A stretch of 64,000 bases of DNA, from the NCBI RefSeq assembly GCF_019649055.1, contig NW_026570349.1, positions 1 through 64,000 on the forward strand, read 5' to 3'. The notes beneath the pieces were generated by a model. The model made no database searches. It was not told the DNA's origin and saw only the letters and a program-made list of their open reading frames with translations. Made by a program: the position numbers and the translations under genes. The DNA is from Paramacrobiotus metropolitanus. Lineage: Eukaryota > Tardigrada > Eutardigrada > Parachela > Macrobiotidae. Shown one piece after another: positions 34,842 to 45,986 of the stretch. Each line of letters opens with the position of its first letter. Position 1 is the first letter of the stretch.

Positions 34842-37800
34842 CTTGTCAATAATTTACAGAAGCCTGCAATTAGGAATATCCGCTATAACATATTGTAAAA
34901 TTATAGAAAATTCTTACAAATGCGAAACTTTTAACCAGGAGCAAATTAAAAGTTAACAAGCAAATAACTTGCAAGGTGAAAAAAATGTATGAACCATTTT
35001 TCTGCGTTGTATTGATTGCTGCCAACGAGTAAACTCATATCATGGTCGGTCTGACCAGCGGGCCCTTTCACTACATTTTGGTGTCAAAACTGGAACCGTA
35101 CGTTCTTACAAATTTGTTAAAGTACCGGTAAAAATCTGTCAAAATTAATATCTATCCCCGCCGATTTAAAAAACATGGGTAATATTAAACAATATCACGT
35201 AAATTCCATTTTAAGCAGCACTCGTAATACATGCAAATACCGGTTATACACCACGATCGATCGATCGAAGCTGGCGCACGCATCCTTCGAAACCTATATT
35301 CTCGTCAATAAAAACTTTTACCGCTTTTATTATTTACTGTACAAATAGAAAACTCACCGAATGATTAGGGAGAAACGGAAATAGTAGTTATTTATTTCAT
35401 CTCCAAATAAAATAAACCAGATAATTCATATTAAACATGCCGGTAGGTTAACAACTGTCACGGAATATTCGCATGCGAAATAATTTAGATAATTTATTTG
35501 CAGGTACGACTTTAAATTGGAAAATTAATCCAGATAACTGGGCACGCCGGTATATCGTTAACAACATTTAAATAATCGACATTATAATCAAATTTGTAAA
35601 ACCGAAACAAAAAGTCACACGCTCACGTCGTCTACAAGCCGCGGATTACTCATGTACCGCGTGTGCCGGTATTCAGATTTGCACATTTTATCAAACGTTA
35701 AACACCGTGTTGACAAACACATACCTGCACACACCCGCTATTTCTCTATTATATAAGCAGCGATAGCATTGTGAGCACTCGCGACGCTTACCTGTGTTTA
35801 ATCGCAGCTTTTAAGAATCCTCGTTAGTTGGCAGCCGACTGATTAAGAATATATATGCATGCGATACAAAGTTTCAATCCAGCAACTGATCAAGAATGAA
35901 TTTCCCCCGCGCTCAGCACACTGCTTTCCCGTCCAAAATTAAAGAGCAGCGCTAAGTGGTGATTAGTAGGTCGAATGATGTAAAAAAGTGGTCCATGCTG
36001 TGAATGAGGATGTGCGCCGCGTGCAAAAAAATATATTATAAAGGAAAGTGTTTAGTAAAGCGCAGTGTAATCGCTTTTATCCGGCAACAGAGAGCAAATT
36101 TCAAGGAAGCGCCATGTATCAACTTGATGCAGGCTGCACAACGGTACACGAATTAATTAGCTTCCAGGAAATTAACCAATGGTCGATTACACTGCACGGA
36201 GTATATTTTCCAGGGCAGCAACTGCGGACAAAGAGCTGAATAAATTTTGACTGATCTTGCTGTCCAACTCATTTTCCCTTTTTCTATACTGCGTACAATG
36301 ATATTCACTGCGTTTTCCAGAGAATAAAAAATTAAATAAATAACTTTACGTGATAAATATATTCGTGGCCAAGAAATATGAATTATTAATAACTGTTCTT
36401 ATGAATATGACACAGTTTACGTGACCAAGTGAAAAAATTCAACTGTGAAAATGAGTATCGAGAACCAATTATACATTCACTATAAGTACAAAGACAGATT
36501 CTTAAAACAGCGCATCTATTTGCGTTCTCTGAGACTGGTGCTGAACTGACTGGATCGATTGACGGATGGGGAATGTTTGGTTTTATAAGAGCGTTTTTTC
36601 AGGAACAACCGCCGAGTTAAAGAATGCTATTTCCGGTGCAGCCGACTCAGCATTTGCACACCAGGGAACATAACAGCGAATCCATGACTTCCGCTACAAT
36701 TCAAACTTCAAAGTAGTCAAAAATAACAGCCGATATGCTCACCGATATTAATTACAATTTACAAGTGTTTATGATTCTGCTAGTTAATTTCATGCGGTTA
36801 TTATGCAAAGATAAGAAACCTGAACGAATTTTCTCTTAATTTGTAAACTGACAGTTTCTGCCAAAAAATTGGGTATATTATAAAATACTATCTATACTAA
36901 CTAAGTATTGATAAAAACAACTTTTAGGTTAATTCAAATTGTTACCGGTTTAATTTTTTTCCAGTTTCTTTCATTTTTTAATTTATCATTCATGAAGGCA
37001 AAAGTAAATCCATTTGCAGAAAAATTGTTTGTGCTATTTAAACCGGCAAAGTCTCTAGCCTAATGTATAACGAAGTCCATTCGAACGTTTCCTGTGCGGC
37101 AATGACAAGTGGCTCCGCGTGAAAAAACGTTATGTAAATAGAGCAACACCAGCGCGGTATGTGTTCCGCTAGCGTCCGATGCCACTGATCCGCTCAATTT
37201 TCCCGATTAACGATGCACAACGGCTGAGAGGAAGTACGTCACACGGCGCCAACTCTCTCTCGCCGGTCTCTAACCGGCATACAGCACTCGCTCTAGCCGC
37301 TTGGTAATGAACTCGGAAACAATCGATTACGAAACGCCCTCGCGTTGTCAAGTCTCATTCACAAGTACCGTAGCAGCGCATCTAATTTCCGGATTTATTT
37401 ACTTACTGTTGCCCATCCGCACGTGACGCTCCGGCAGATTCCCTCTATTTTGGAGTATGAAATCGGTTGGTTAATTGGCTATATTGTTTTAAATGGCTTC
37501 AATATACGTAACAATGCCCAATTATTTATCCTACAAAAATAATAACTGTGATAATCCAATTTCTGAGCACCGGTTTAGTTTGTTTAGTTTTTCGATCACT
37601 GAGCAGACAAATCCTTGCGGCACTCGCACATCTAGTCGTTATGTACGCTACCATCATCCTTTTAGAAATACAGACGTCTTTTTTCAGTGAAAATAATTTT
37701 AAATTAAGCCAGATGATAGTAAGAAAGAATACTGCGCTTTAGTTCGAATATTAAAACATATCCTAACTAACTTTGTCCTTGTATTTCTGCCGGCACACTC

Positions 37801-39546
37801 AAGTTGAGGTGTTTGTAGAACATGCGGAACCTTGTCGTATGCTGTTACATTATATATACACCTGCCTGGCCTGCAGTAATTACTGCAGTAATTATAAGTA
37901 GGTACGTTCAAGCACCTAATTCGTAACGTATCTTTATTCTTTAGGTACTTATCTGCTTATCACTTTCGATCTCAGCCTTTTTCGGCTATTCCCAGCAATT
38001 CTCATGATCAGCTTTTCTCGATATTCCCAACCGTGCCGCATTTGATGAACTGCAAAAATTAACTAGGGAAGTGCACCATTTTAGGCTACCACTAAAAGCT
38101 CCTGTTTTCTTGATCATCGAGGATGTTCGCTTCGGTCGAAGATATTTTTATTGGCATAAGCCCAGCCGCTCAGGCACGTTGGTACAGCGTCAGAAAAATC
38201 AGCAAATTATAAAACAGACACGTACACAATGACAACGGAGGGTTTTCGACTAAAAATTAAGTATGTTTAAGTAAATTAATATGATGTATCAAACTTTTTA
38301 AAGCTTTATAAATACATAATTGAACCGAGAAGACGGCTAATTACAAAATTTGGATGTTAGCAGTTGCGGGTTCCCGCAAAGCTGCCGGGTGGCACTCTTG
38401 CGCTTTCTTCAAACTGGTTTTTCTTTTGGCTGGCCAATTGTCTGGCACCTGGAGAAAAACCAGTCCGATAAAATGCCAATCCGCCATCCAGCTGCGGCGG
38501 TTGTCGTGTTGACAAGATAGTTAACCCCGAGGTTCCAGAGTGCTTCGGAATTTCTAGATGGGTTGTATCTTTGCAGACTAGAAAATCTCCTCCAATTCTC
38601 CAGAATATTACATTGGGGGGTACACTAGCCAACGGGTTTCCGTCTAATTTCCAAAATTTTACCCGTCTTAAATAAGCAAATTGTTGGAATGCCGCAAACC
38701 GAAACAAAAGTGTGCTTGCCAGTGCGCGAAAGTGACAGTTTCCGTGCATGTACACAAATTTGGTACCATGTACCGGGCCACTTCCCTTAAATGGTGACCT
38801 TAAGGTCAAAGTTTTAACATTAAAGTTGACACTTTAATTTATAGTGGCTGCAATATCGTAGTATACCGGCGTATGTATGCTGTCAGAAGCCATGTATGAC
38901 CCACGTTACATGAGTTTACCGTCGCGATCGTGTTTCCGGGTATTAGTTCACTACATAGTACATATTAATTATGTGTTACAAAGTAGAAGGGAATATTTTT
39001 CTTCATACAATATTTCACATAAATTCACATAAGTGAACCTTAGGCGTGAGCGAAGGAATAAGGAAGTGGTTTGCGAAATCTGTCTAATGTATAATTTTTA
39101 CAGAGCTCAGACCGAAAACTATCGGGCATGAGGGACAATAGATAGAGTATTCCACTTTATTATGAGGAAAGAAAAGCATCTTATTTCTGACTGGATAACC
39201 GTGTCGCCACTCGTTTTCAGAAGACGCATACATAGCATTAGTAAGAAAGACTAGAAGCTCGTCTTTCGATGTACGAGTACTTCTGTAGACGGTGTCTTCT
39301 TCTGGATCTGGGTCAAAGTTTACTCAGCTGCAAGTCTTGCCATGATCTTTGATAATTCAGTCCCTCTGGGCCAACAGGTAAGTTTTTATTTGCCCCGGAA
39401 AAATACGATAACAGTTCAGCAAGCGAAATAAGAAAACGGAAAAAGCAGCGATTTTGCAACGGTAATTATAAGCCAAAGTATATTCATCGTAATAGTTTGT
39501 TCCTTATTAGAGTTTGTTCCTTATTAGTTACTATAAATTGCATCTC
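34842..39546. other. Long gene-poor stretch
   Basis: About 4.7 kb of AT-rich DNA. The only sizeable frame is 38809-38357 (minus, 150 codons, including HGNCHFRALASTLLFRFAAF), with no recognised motif and no supported splice sites. A small palindromic spot lies at about 37871-37890 (tgcagtaattactgca). No repeat with readable ends was found. Confidence 0.4.
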
Positions 39547-42500
39547 ATGGACGTAACTATTCCAACGTATCCGTTTCGCGGTATACCTTCCAGCCCGTAC
39601 GATGTTAATTACGGGAATACCGTGCTGGTTAAGCGTGACAATGGTGAATGGTGGCTGGGATACGTGCAGGATATTGATAATGCTTTGATGTTCATTGATT
39701 TCGATTCGGCAGCGGCTCCAGCCCAGTGGATCCATTCACGCCATGTCCGGGCACAACGTCTTTTAAATGATCCTTTCTGGAAGTCGGTGGACGAGCAGAT
39801 AGCCGCCCACGGGAGCCATCCGGTACAGGTGGGGCTGCGTCGAACCGCGACTGGACCGCATATATTCCGCCCCGCCCAGCTGCTCACCCCTACAGCATTA
39901 TTGGGCGTGTACTATGTCAGACTCGAGGGTGGGTCGAGGACCGAGACTCTGGTGGTTCATCTATGGCAGACAGCCCTGTCTATTGCCGCCGCTGCGGATG
40001 CACCGCCACTCTTCCAACAAACTAACGGTCTATACTATCGCAAGTTCACTGTTCTCTTCGAAAATTCTCCGCCCGTCACGAGGCTGGATTTACCGGCAAT
40101 ATGGAAATGTCTAAGAGAAGCTGGAGCCAGTTCAAATACAGCGAGACGCACGACTGCTTGTAATGAATACGTTGCATACCGCATTTTTCTTCGCGCCATC
40201 GGAAATTCTCTCTTTTTTATCTGTGCTCAAGTCTATGCCGATTATCCTGGCTGTCGGGCGGAATGGAACGAAGAGATCTTAACAAAAGCATGTAAAAAAA
40301 TCTATCCTCTTCTACCACTGTCTTCTCCATCAAAACCTAAAGATATGATGGAGATACCTCCGCTTGGATTAATTTTTGGTAGGCTTATAACTTCATAGTT
40401 TGTTAATACGCAGACGCAAAGGGATTGCACTGGCAGCGCCGCAGCAGTATGAATTGGGTCAAGGCTGTTCAATTCCGTTGACGACAAGGTGTCACGACAT
40501 CCCACATCGTTCGTCACCTAGCCAGCGATTGTATGCAGAGCCGGTATATACATATGTATTTCTCATAAAATTGTTATTTAAAAATTTTCCACCTTGAATG
40601 GTGCAACTTAAACTTCACGTTGAAAGCCCCGGTTTTCTACATTGTAAGCAGATAATTCGAGCTTCGTGCGGTAAGACACGGCGGAACCACTATACAGACA
40701 GTACTGTTGCAAATTCTGGGATGCGAGGCGACTGAGCTGATGTAATGTTTACCGCATGCAAGACTAGTCTGCTTTTGTTCTAGGATTTTCATCGTGAATA
40801 ACAAATATGTGCTCAGAACTCAAAGAGTAAGCATGCGCTTTGCCCTGACAATGCATGACCTTTCTCTTTCGACTGTAAATGAACTCGAAGCTATTGCGAA
40901 TAAATATTTTAAAAAGTGGCTTAATTTAAATGGGTCTGCTAACTGCGATACTCTTTACATTCCGGATGGGTTGGACTTTAAATCGATAAAATCAGTTTAT
41001 GTACAAGGGCATGCCACATTCATCACGGATGCACTTTCCTCGAATGATGTTGTTGTGGCGCAAGTAGCGAACGACCACCTGGGTTCGGCCTGTGGAAATG
41101 ATACTGCAATCGTGAACATCGTTCAAACTTCGATAGTAGCCGGTAGGGAGCGAGGAGCAAACAAAGCAACCATCAGGAAACTTGTGAACAAGAAAGTCAA
41201 GCAGCACATTTCGACATCAAAAGAGAACAGGCTAGCGTCGTTAGTTCAGCAGGGAGCGTGGCATGAAGTAACAAAAGCACAAATAGCTGATACTTTTTGG
41301 AAATCTATCTTGTATGATCTACCTGAAAAGGTTGTAACTTTTATGGTTGAAGCGGCGCTTAATATCTCTCCTTCCTTTACTAATTTGTTTAAGTGGGGCA
41401 AAATTGTATCAGCAAAGTGCGAGTTATGCGGGGCTGACAAGGGAACTCTCGGTCATATTGTTAACTACTGCCCAGTGTCTTTAAACAGCCATCGCTATAC
41501 TTGGCGCCATAACAGTGTCTTGTCAGCTGTTTTCAATTTCCTAACCGGTGTGGCTGATATTAGTAAATGGGAAATTATAAATGATTTAGGCTCTGATAAA
41601 TATGAGAACCATGTTAATACTATTCCCGTTGATGTTCTACCTACCTCTCACTGTCCTGATTTATGTTGCATTAACCGCGCCGAAAAGCGCATTGTGTTAG
41701 CAGAACTGACCATTCCCTTTGAAACCGTGAACGGATTTGCAAATGCTGAAGCCAGGAAGCACGCCCGGTATGCTTCCTTGGTCGCCGAAGTATCTAGCGC
41801 AGGCTGGCAGACCGACTACCACCATCTCGCTGTTGGATCAAGGGGAATGGTCGCCCGCACTGCTATATCCAGCACTGAAAGAATTGCCAACACCATCCGA
41901 CATCGTTCGAAAGTGTGCCAGACTAAACCGCTTTTTAAAAATCTGGCAATGATCGCGCTAAATTGTAGCTATATTATTTTTCTGAATAAGTCCAACAAGG
42001 ACTGGATAGTTCCAGGTCCGAATAGCCTGTTCAAGTCATGCGTGCGTTAGCCGTTATTCCTACCTTCCTTGCCGGTCGTCCTCAGCACGGACGATAATGA
42101 TGCTGTTGATAATAATTTTCACGGTGTGGGATGATTGTTGCTGTGACTTTGATGTTCTGTTACATCTTACCTTATTGCGATTGTATTGTTGTATATGCAA
42201 AGTACTGTGCAGCCTCGACTAGGACAGACCGATAGTATTCTTCACCTAAATTTCCCCGACTTTCCTTTTTTCCCGAAATTTTTTTTATTTATTTTAAAAG
42301 AAAATTTTCTTAAACAATTTTGATAACCTGTAAGTAGTCGTAGATAGGTAGCGGGTTTTGGTTAGCCGGGGAGATTTCCTAATCTAAAACAGTGCATAGC
42401 TATTGGGACTAAATAAATCAAAAGGCTAAATTTACAAAAAAAAACACATCTCGGCCTGTCCGTCGCTGCAAGTATAGGAGCCCATCGGGGTTTGATGTTT

Positions 42501-44245
42501 TAATCATATACGAGTATGTATATAGGGACGAAATCGCAATAAAGGTTGTATTTTTTCGTTGTAGACTATGACGGATCTATTGGAAACCTGGTGCATTCGG
42601 TTATGGCTGATGTTCTGATCTGTCTGGACATGCACACGCAAGCATACATGAAAAGGTAATGATGAATGATGTTCCAAGAGTTGGCACAATGTATCGCGAA
42701 GTTATCAAAAATTGCTTAGTTTTGTGTATTTTATGCATTTTTGGTAGTGTAGTTCAATAAACAGGACGTTTCCTTGTGCTACAGAGTTTAGTGAACTCGT
42801 TTTCTTTTAACAATGCGGCGCCCTGTATCCTATGATTTATTCGTAATTGTTTTATCATTTGTCCAAAATTTAGCTGAACTTTCTTCCTTACTTGATTGTA
42901 GCGAGTCGTGTTAGAGTTTTTCAAAATAGATTTCAAGAGTTATGACTTCCATATTAGTTCAGGCGTCTGGAAGAATGTGACAACAAACATATGTTTTCTA
43001 TACACATTCAACTGCTGATCTAAGCGCAGATAAAATTTAGTAACGCTAACAAGTATTATTTTGTTTAAGGGTCTGCATACTGTGGCGGCAGCTTTTATCC
43101 GACAATTACGCCAGCCGGCACGTAACTATCGATAGTTCCCTGGTGAAACCAGACGAACTGTTCGGCTACTATTTCTGCGAGAATATTTACTTTTTCACGT
43201 GGGGCTTGAACCAGGCCGTGACCGCACAAACTTAAACCCTTACTCTACTCGGCAACACCACATGCACCGATTCGGACATGCTGACCAAAGTGCTAGAAGC
43301 GCTGGTGACCGCTAGGAAGAGCCAGATACACTACATCCTTATAAAAAATGGCTTTACACCACACGGTATTTCGACAGCACGTCACATGTACGATTTCTGC
43401 GAGCATCAGTTGGAGGATGTCGGTCGCACTTGGAGATGCTACAATTTAACTAAACTCGCTACGATTAGCCGGCGACTGGTTCTTCGAAATTATATAGTGG
43501 AGGATATAGTAAAAGATATGGAGGAGCTGTTTCTTTACAACGACTTTCCAAGAGAAGAAGTCGGTTTCAGGGACGGCCAATCGGTTGGTACTAGCCGGCA
43601 ACTGCAACGCCTTACCATCCCGTTTTTATTGCTGCATTCTACCGATGGAGATGCTGGTATTAACCAACGGTTTGTGGTGGCAGCTGAAGGTTGTTGTCCT
43701 CTCGTTGATCCTGCTGTCTACGACCGAGTTCGCTCTGTTCATCGGCGATGGGTGGAGAAACTGCAATTTCCCGAGCTGTGGCGGTATATTCGCTCCTTTC
43801 TTCAGCTGTAAGTTTGGTCCACAGACTCAATACGAGTACCTGTTGCCGTGATTTAAAATTTAAACCAAAATTGTTAACAGTGATAGTTCCGTCCTAAACA
43901 TAAAACATACGACTTTCCCAAAGTGAACACAATGTCATGCAGTTTTACAGTGTATTGTTTAATCCCCGAATATGCGCACAGATGAACCTTTGTCCTTTAG
44001 TATGCTGAGTGGAAATTAATTTCTGCTTTGAGCAGTTTTCTCGATCACATTATAAAGTACCATTAATTTTCATAATTTGTGGTATAACTTTTTCCAGCAC
44101 GTTGTTCTGCGTTCGCAGGTACAGCGAATTCCAGTCAGACGGCAGTGTGCACAACTGGACGGATGTTGATCTGAGAGTGCTGGATGTGAACTGCCTTAGC
44201 AAACTGGCTCTTGCAGGAATTGATTCGTATTTTACTGTTGATTAG
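39547..44245 (+). pseudogene. F-box family copy (subfamily II) with one nonsense codon
   Basis: Exons A 39547-40378, F 42565-42655, B 43070-43807, D 44119-44245; 1788 nt, phases 1/2/2 as in the intact copies. Exon A: MDVTIPTYPFRG, GEWWLGYVQDIDNALMFIDFD, PAQWIHSRHVRAQ, GPHIFRPAQLLTP; its C-terminal tail differs from subfamily I. F: SVMADVLICLDMHTQ; B: RVCILWRQLLSD; D: WTDVDLRVLDVNCLSKL. The sole defect is TAA at 43233-43235, where the neighbouring paralogue (45987) has CAA. All else is open, so this is a very young pseudogene, a polymorphic null allele or a sequencing error. The A-F intron has swallowed a LINE fragment (40780-42450) and is 2.2 kb against 0.37 kb in the paralogue. Confidence 0.75.
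40780..42450 (+). mobile_element. 5'-truncated R2-type LINE (zinc finger plus restriction-like endonuclease)
   Basis: One open frame, 40794-42050 (418 codons), is the C-terminal part of a non-LTR retrotransposon polyprotein. It has lost the reverse-transcriptase palm and fingers. It has the post-RT region (LSLSTVNELEAIANKYFKKW), a CCHC knuckle CELCGADKGTLGHIVNYC, and a restriction-like endonuclease core with PD (HCPDLCC), ELTIPFE and K/RHARYASLVAEV, then a RHRS.. tail. This order (RT, CCHC, RLE) marks the R2/NeSL/Hero-like group. After the stop, about 0.4 kb of 3' untranslated sequence ends in a short A run (about 42436-42444). The frame is unbroken, so insertion is fairly recent. It lies sense-oriented in the first intron of the F-box copy at 39547. 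The left boundary is approximate; no target duplication was found. Confidence 0.75.
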
Positions 44246-45986
44246 TGTCTTTTTCACAGTGAACGTTCTTCCGCTCTCTTCTCAGCTAGCGTAAATCTCC
44301 TTGTTCAGCTTAATTGATCCCGGCGTGTAAGCATTAGCGCCGATAGAATTTGTTTTGGCTTTTCATTTTGTGTCTCTGTTCACTTTGCTCTATTATTTTG
44401 TAAGACAAACCGATTTCGTGCTGACTTGTCATGTTTATCGTTGCGCCTTATAAGCAATCTTCATCGCAAGTTCATTTATGCATTCTGAATTCTGAAAGCT
44501 CGAAGGCTGACATAGCATATTTTTGCCATGAGGCACGAAGAAGAAACTCAGCACTCAGAACTGTATTTCCTTGAATTTCTTAACCCTTTTCATGTTCGTG
44601 AGCACAATGTAAAAACTTATGTAAGCCTGCAGTTTTACTCTTTGCAAGCTCTCATATATGAGAGCTTGCAAAGAGTAAAACTGCAGGTAGCGTATTACAC
44701 TACCAAAACAATGGTGTTAGGTATACAAGCACCGGTACCTCAGACTAAACGGCTCAGTACTTGTCATGTGATCTTTTAACGAAGCTCTTTGGAGGATGAG
44801 AAAAATGCAAATTGCCGAGCAGCTTATTATACGATCTTCTTACAAACTTATTTTGAAAAGTAACGTTTTTCTCGTAAACTTATGCTTTTAAACGCCCGAC
44901 ATGACGGTTAATTAACGACCTGCTGTTTTAAATAGTGAATTACAACTGATCCTTGTTTTTCATGACCTTTCCCTAATTTTACTGAGAAGTGCAGCTGCGC
45001 GTATACTGGTAGCTATATGATACTGTAACACCAAACGTACATAAACAAGTTGGCTCCTTGGGGCTTGGGCCATTTAATAAACTCGCAATTGCGGGTCTTG
45101 TTATCACCTTTTCATAATTTTTATCGGCAACTGAACCGATTTATAATGTACGACTGCAGACGACTGCTTAAGCAGAACCAAAAACAGAATCATCAAACCA
45201 AAATATTGGTCCAGTAAATGAACCGAAGGGCTACACAAATGCTTTTCCGGCGAAACTCCCACTGCGGACGAAAGGTCAGCCAAGTTATGGTTGTAAAATA
45301 ACTGCGCACTATAGACTAGTAAAACCGCTAAAAATTGTAGTCCGGTATATGAGACATCGAGTCCTGCGTACCGTAACAGTTTCGTTTGCTGAAAGAATAT
45401 ATTCACCGTTTTATTGGGAAGGAAGATTCTGAAGCTTGGAAGAAAGAACCTTGCCAATTTCTGGTTTTTGCTCTCCTGGATTATAGGCTGGATATGTAAT
45501 TTTGTGTGCACATCCTAAATAGAAAATGCGTCTGGTCGTTTCTGACAATAGTCAGGCAGCAATCCACTCAACGATTATATTGTTACGAAAGCATTTCAGC
45601 GCTGAATGGACATGTCGCCAGTTGCAAGACATTCTATTTTGGCAAGACACAGAAATAATGACTTATGAGAGAGGCAGTGCTGCAGCCTTCATGGAAAGAC
45701 GTGTTCTTCAAGATTTAGGCAAAGCCTCTAGAAAAGTCTATTCGTAGGTCTATTCGTAGGTCTTCTTCGGGTATAACAACTGCCGCATTTTGTGAAGTTT
45801 ATTTCCTCTGAAAATTGAATTCGTATTCTCTCTTGCCATAGAATCGTTAACCATACGGCAGCATAGCTGAAATATATGTACATATTGCTGAAGATTTGCG
45901 ATTTTGAATCAGCGATTTTGTTACGTCAGCTTTTGCAAGCCGAAGCATATTTATCGTAGTATCCTATAATTTATCGATTGCATCCG
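44246..45986. other. Spacer with a palindrome and weak frames
   Basis: Between two subfamily II genes. A minus-strand frame 45511-45104 (135 codons) has two hydrophobic stretches (GLQFLAVLLVYSAQLF; YFGLMILFLVLL) and could be a fragment of a membrane protein, without further support. Confidence 0.3.
44626..44687. repeat. Perfect 62-bp palindrome
   Basis: The sequence from cctgcag to ctgcagg reads the same on both strands, centred on 'catatatg' at 44656/44657. It has no loop. It could be a foldback relic, a hairpin RNA locus or an assembly fold. Confidence 0.85.

Noticed and set aside
45104-45511. A 135-codon frame with two hydrophobic stretches as a receptor gene
   Set aside because: Too short for a multi-pass receptor, no adjoining exons with matching phases, and AT-rich sequence favours hydrophobic codons.
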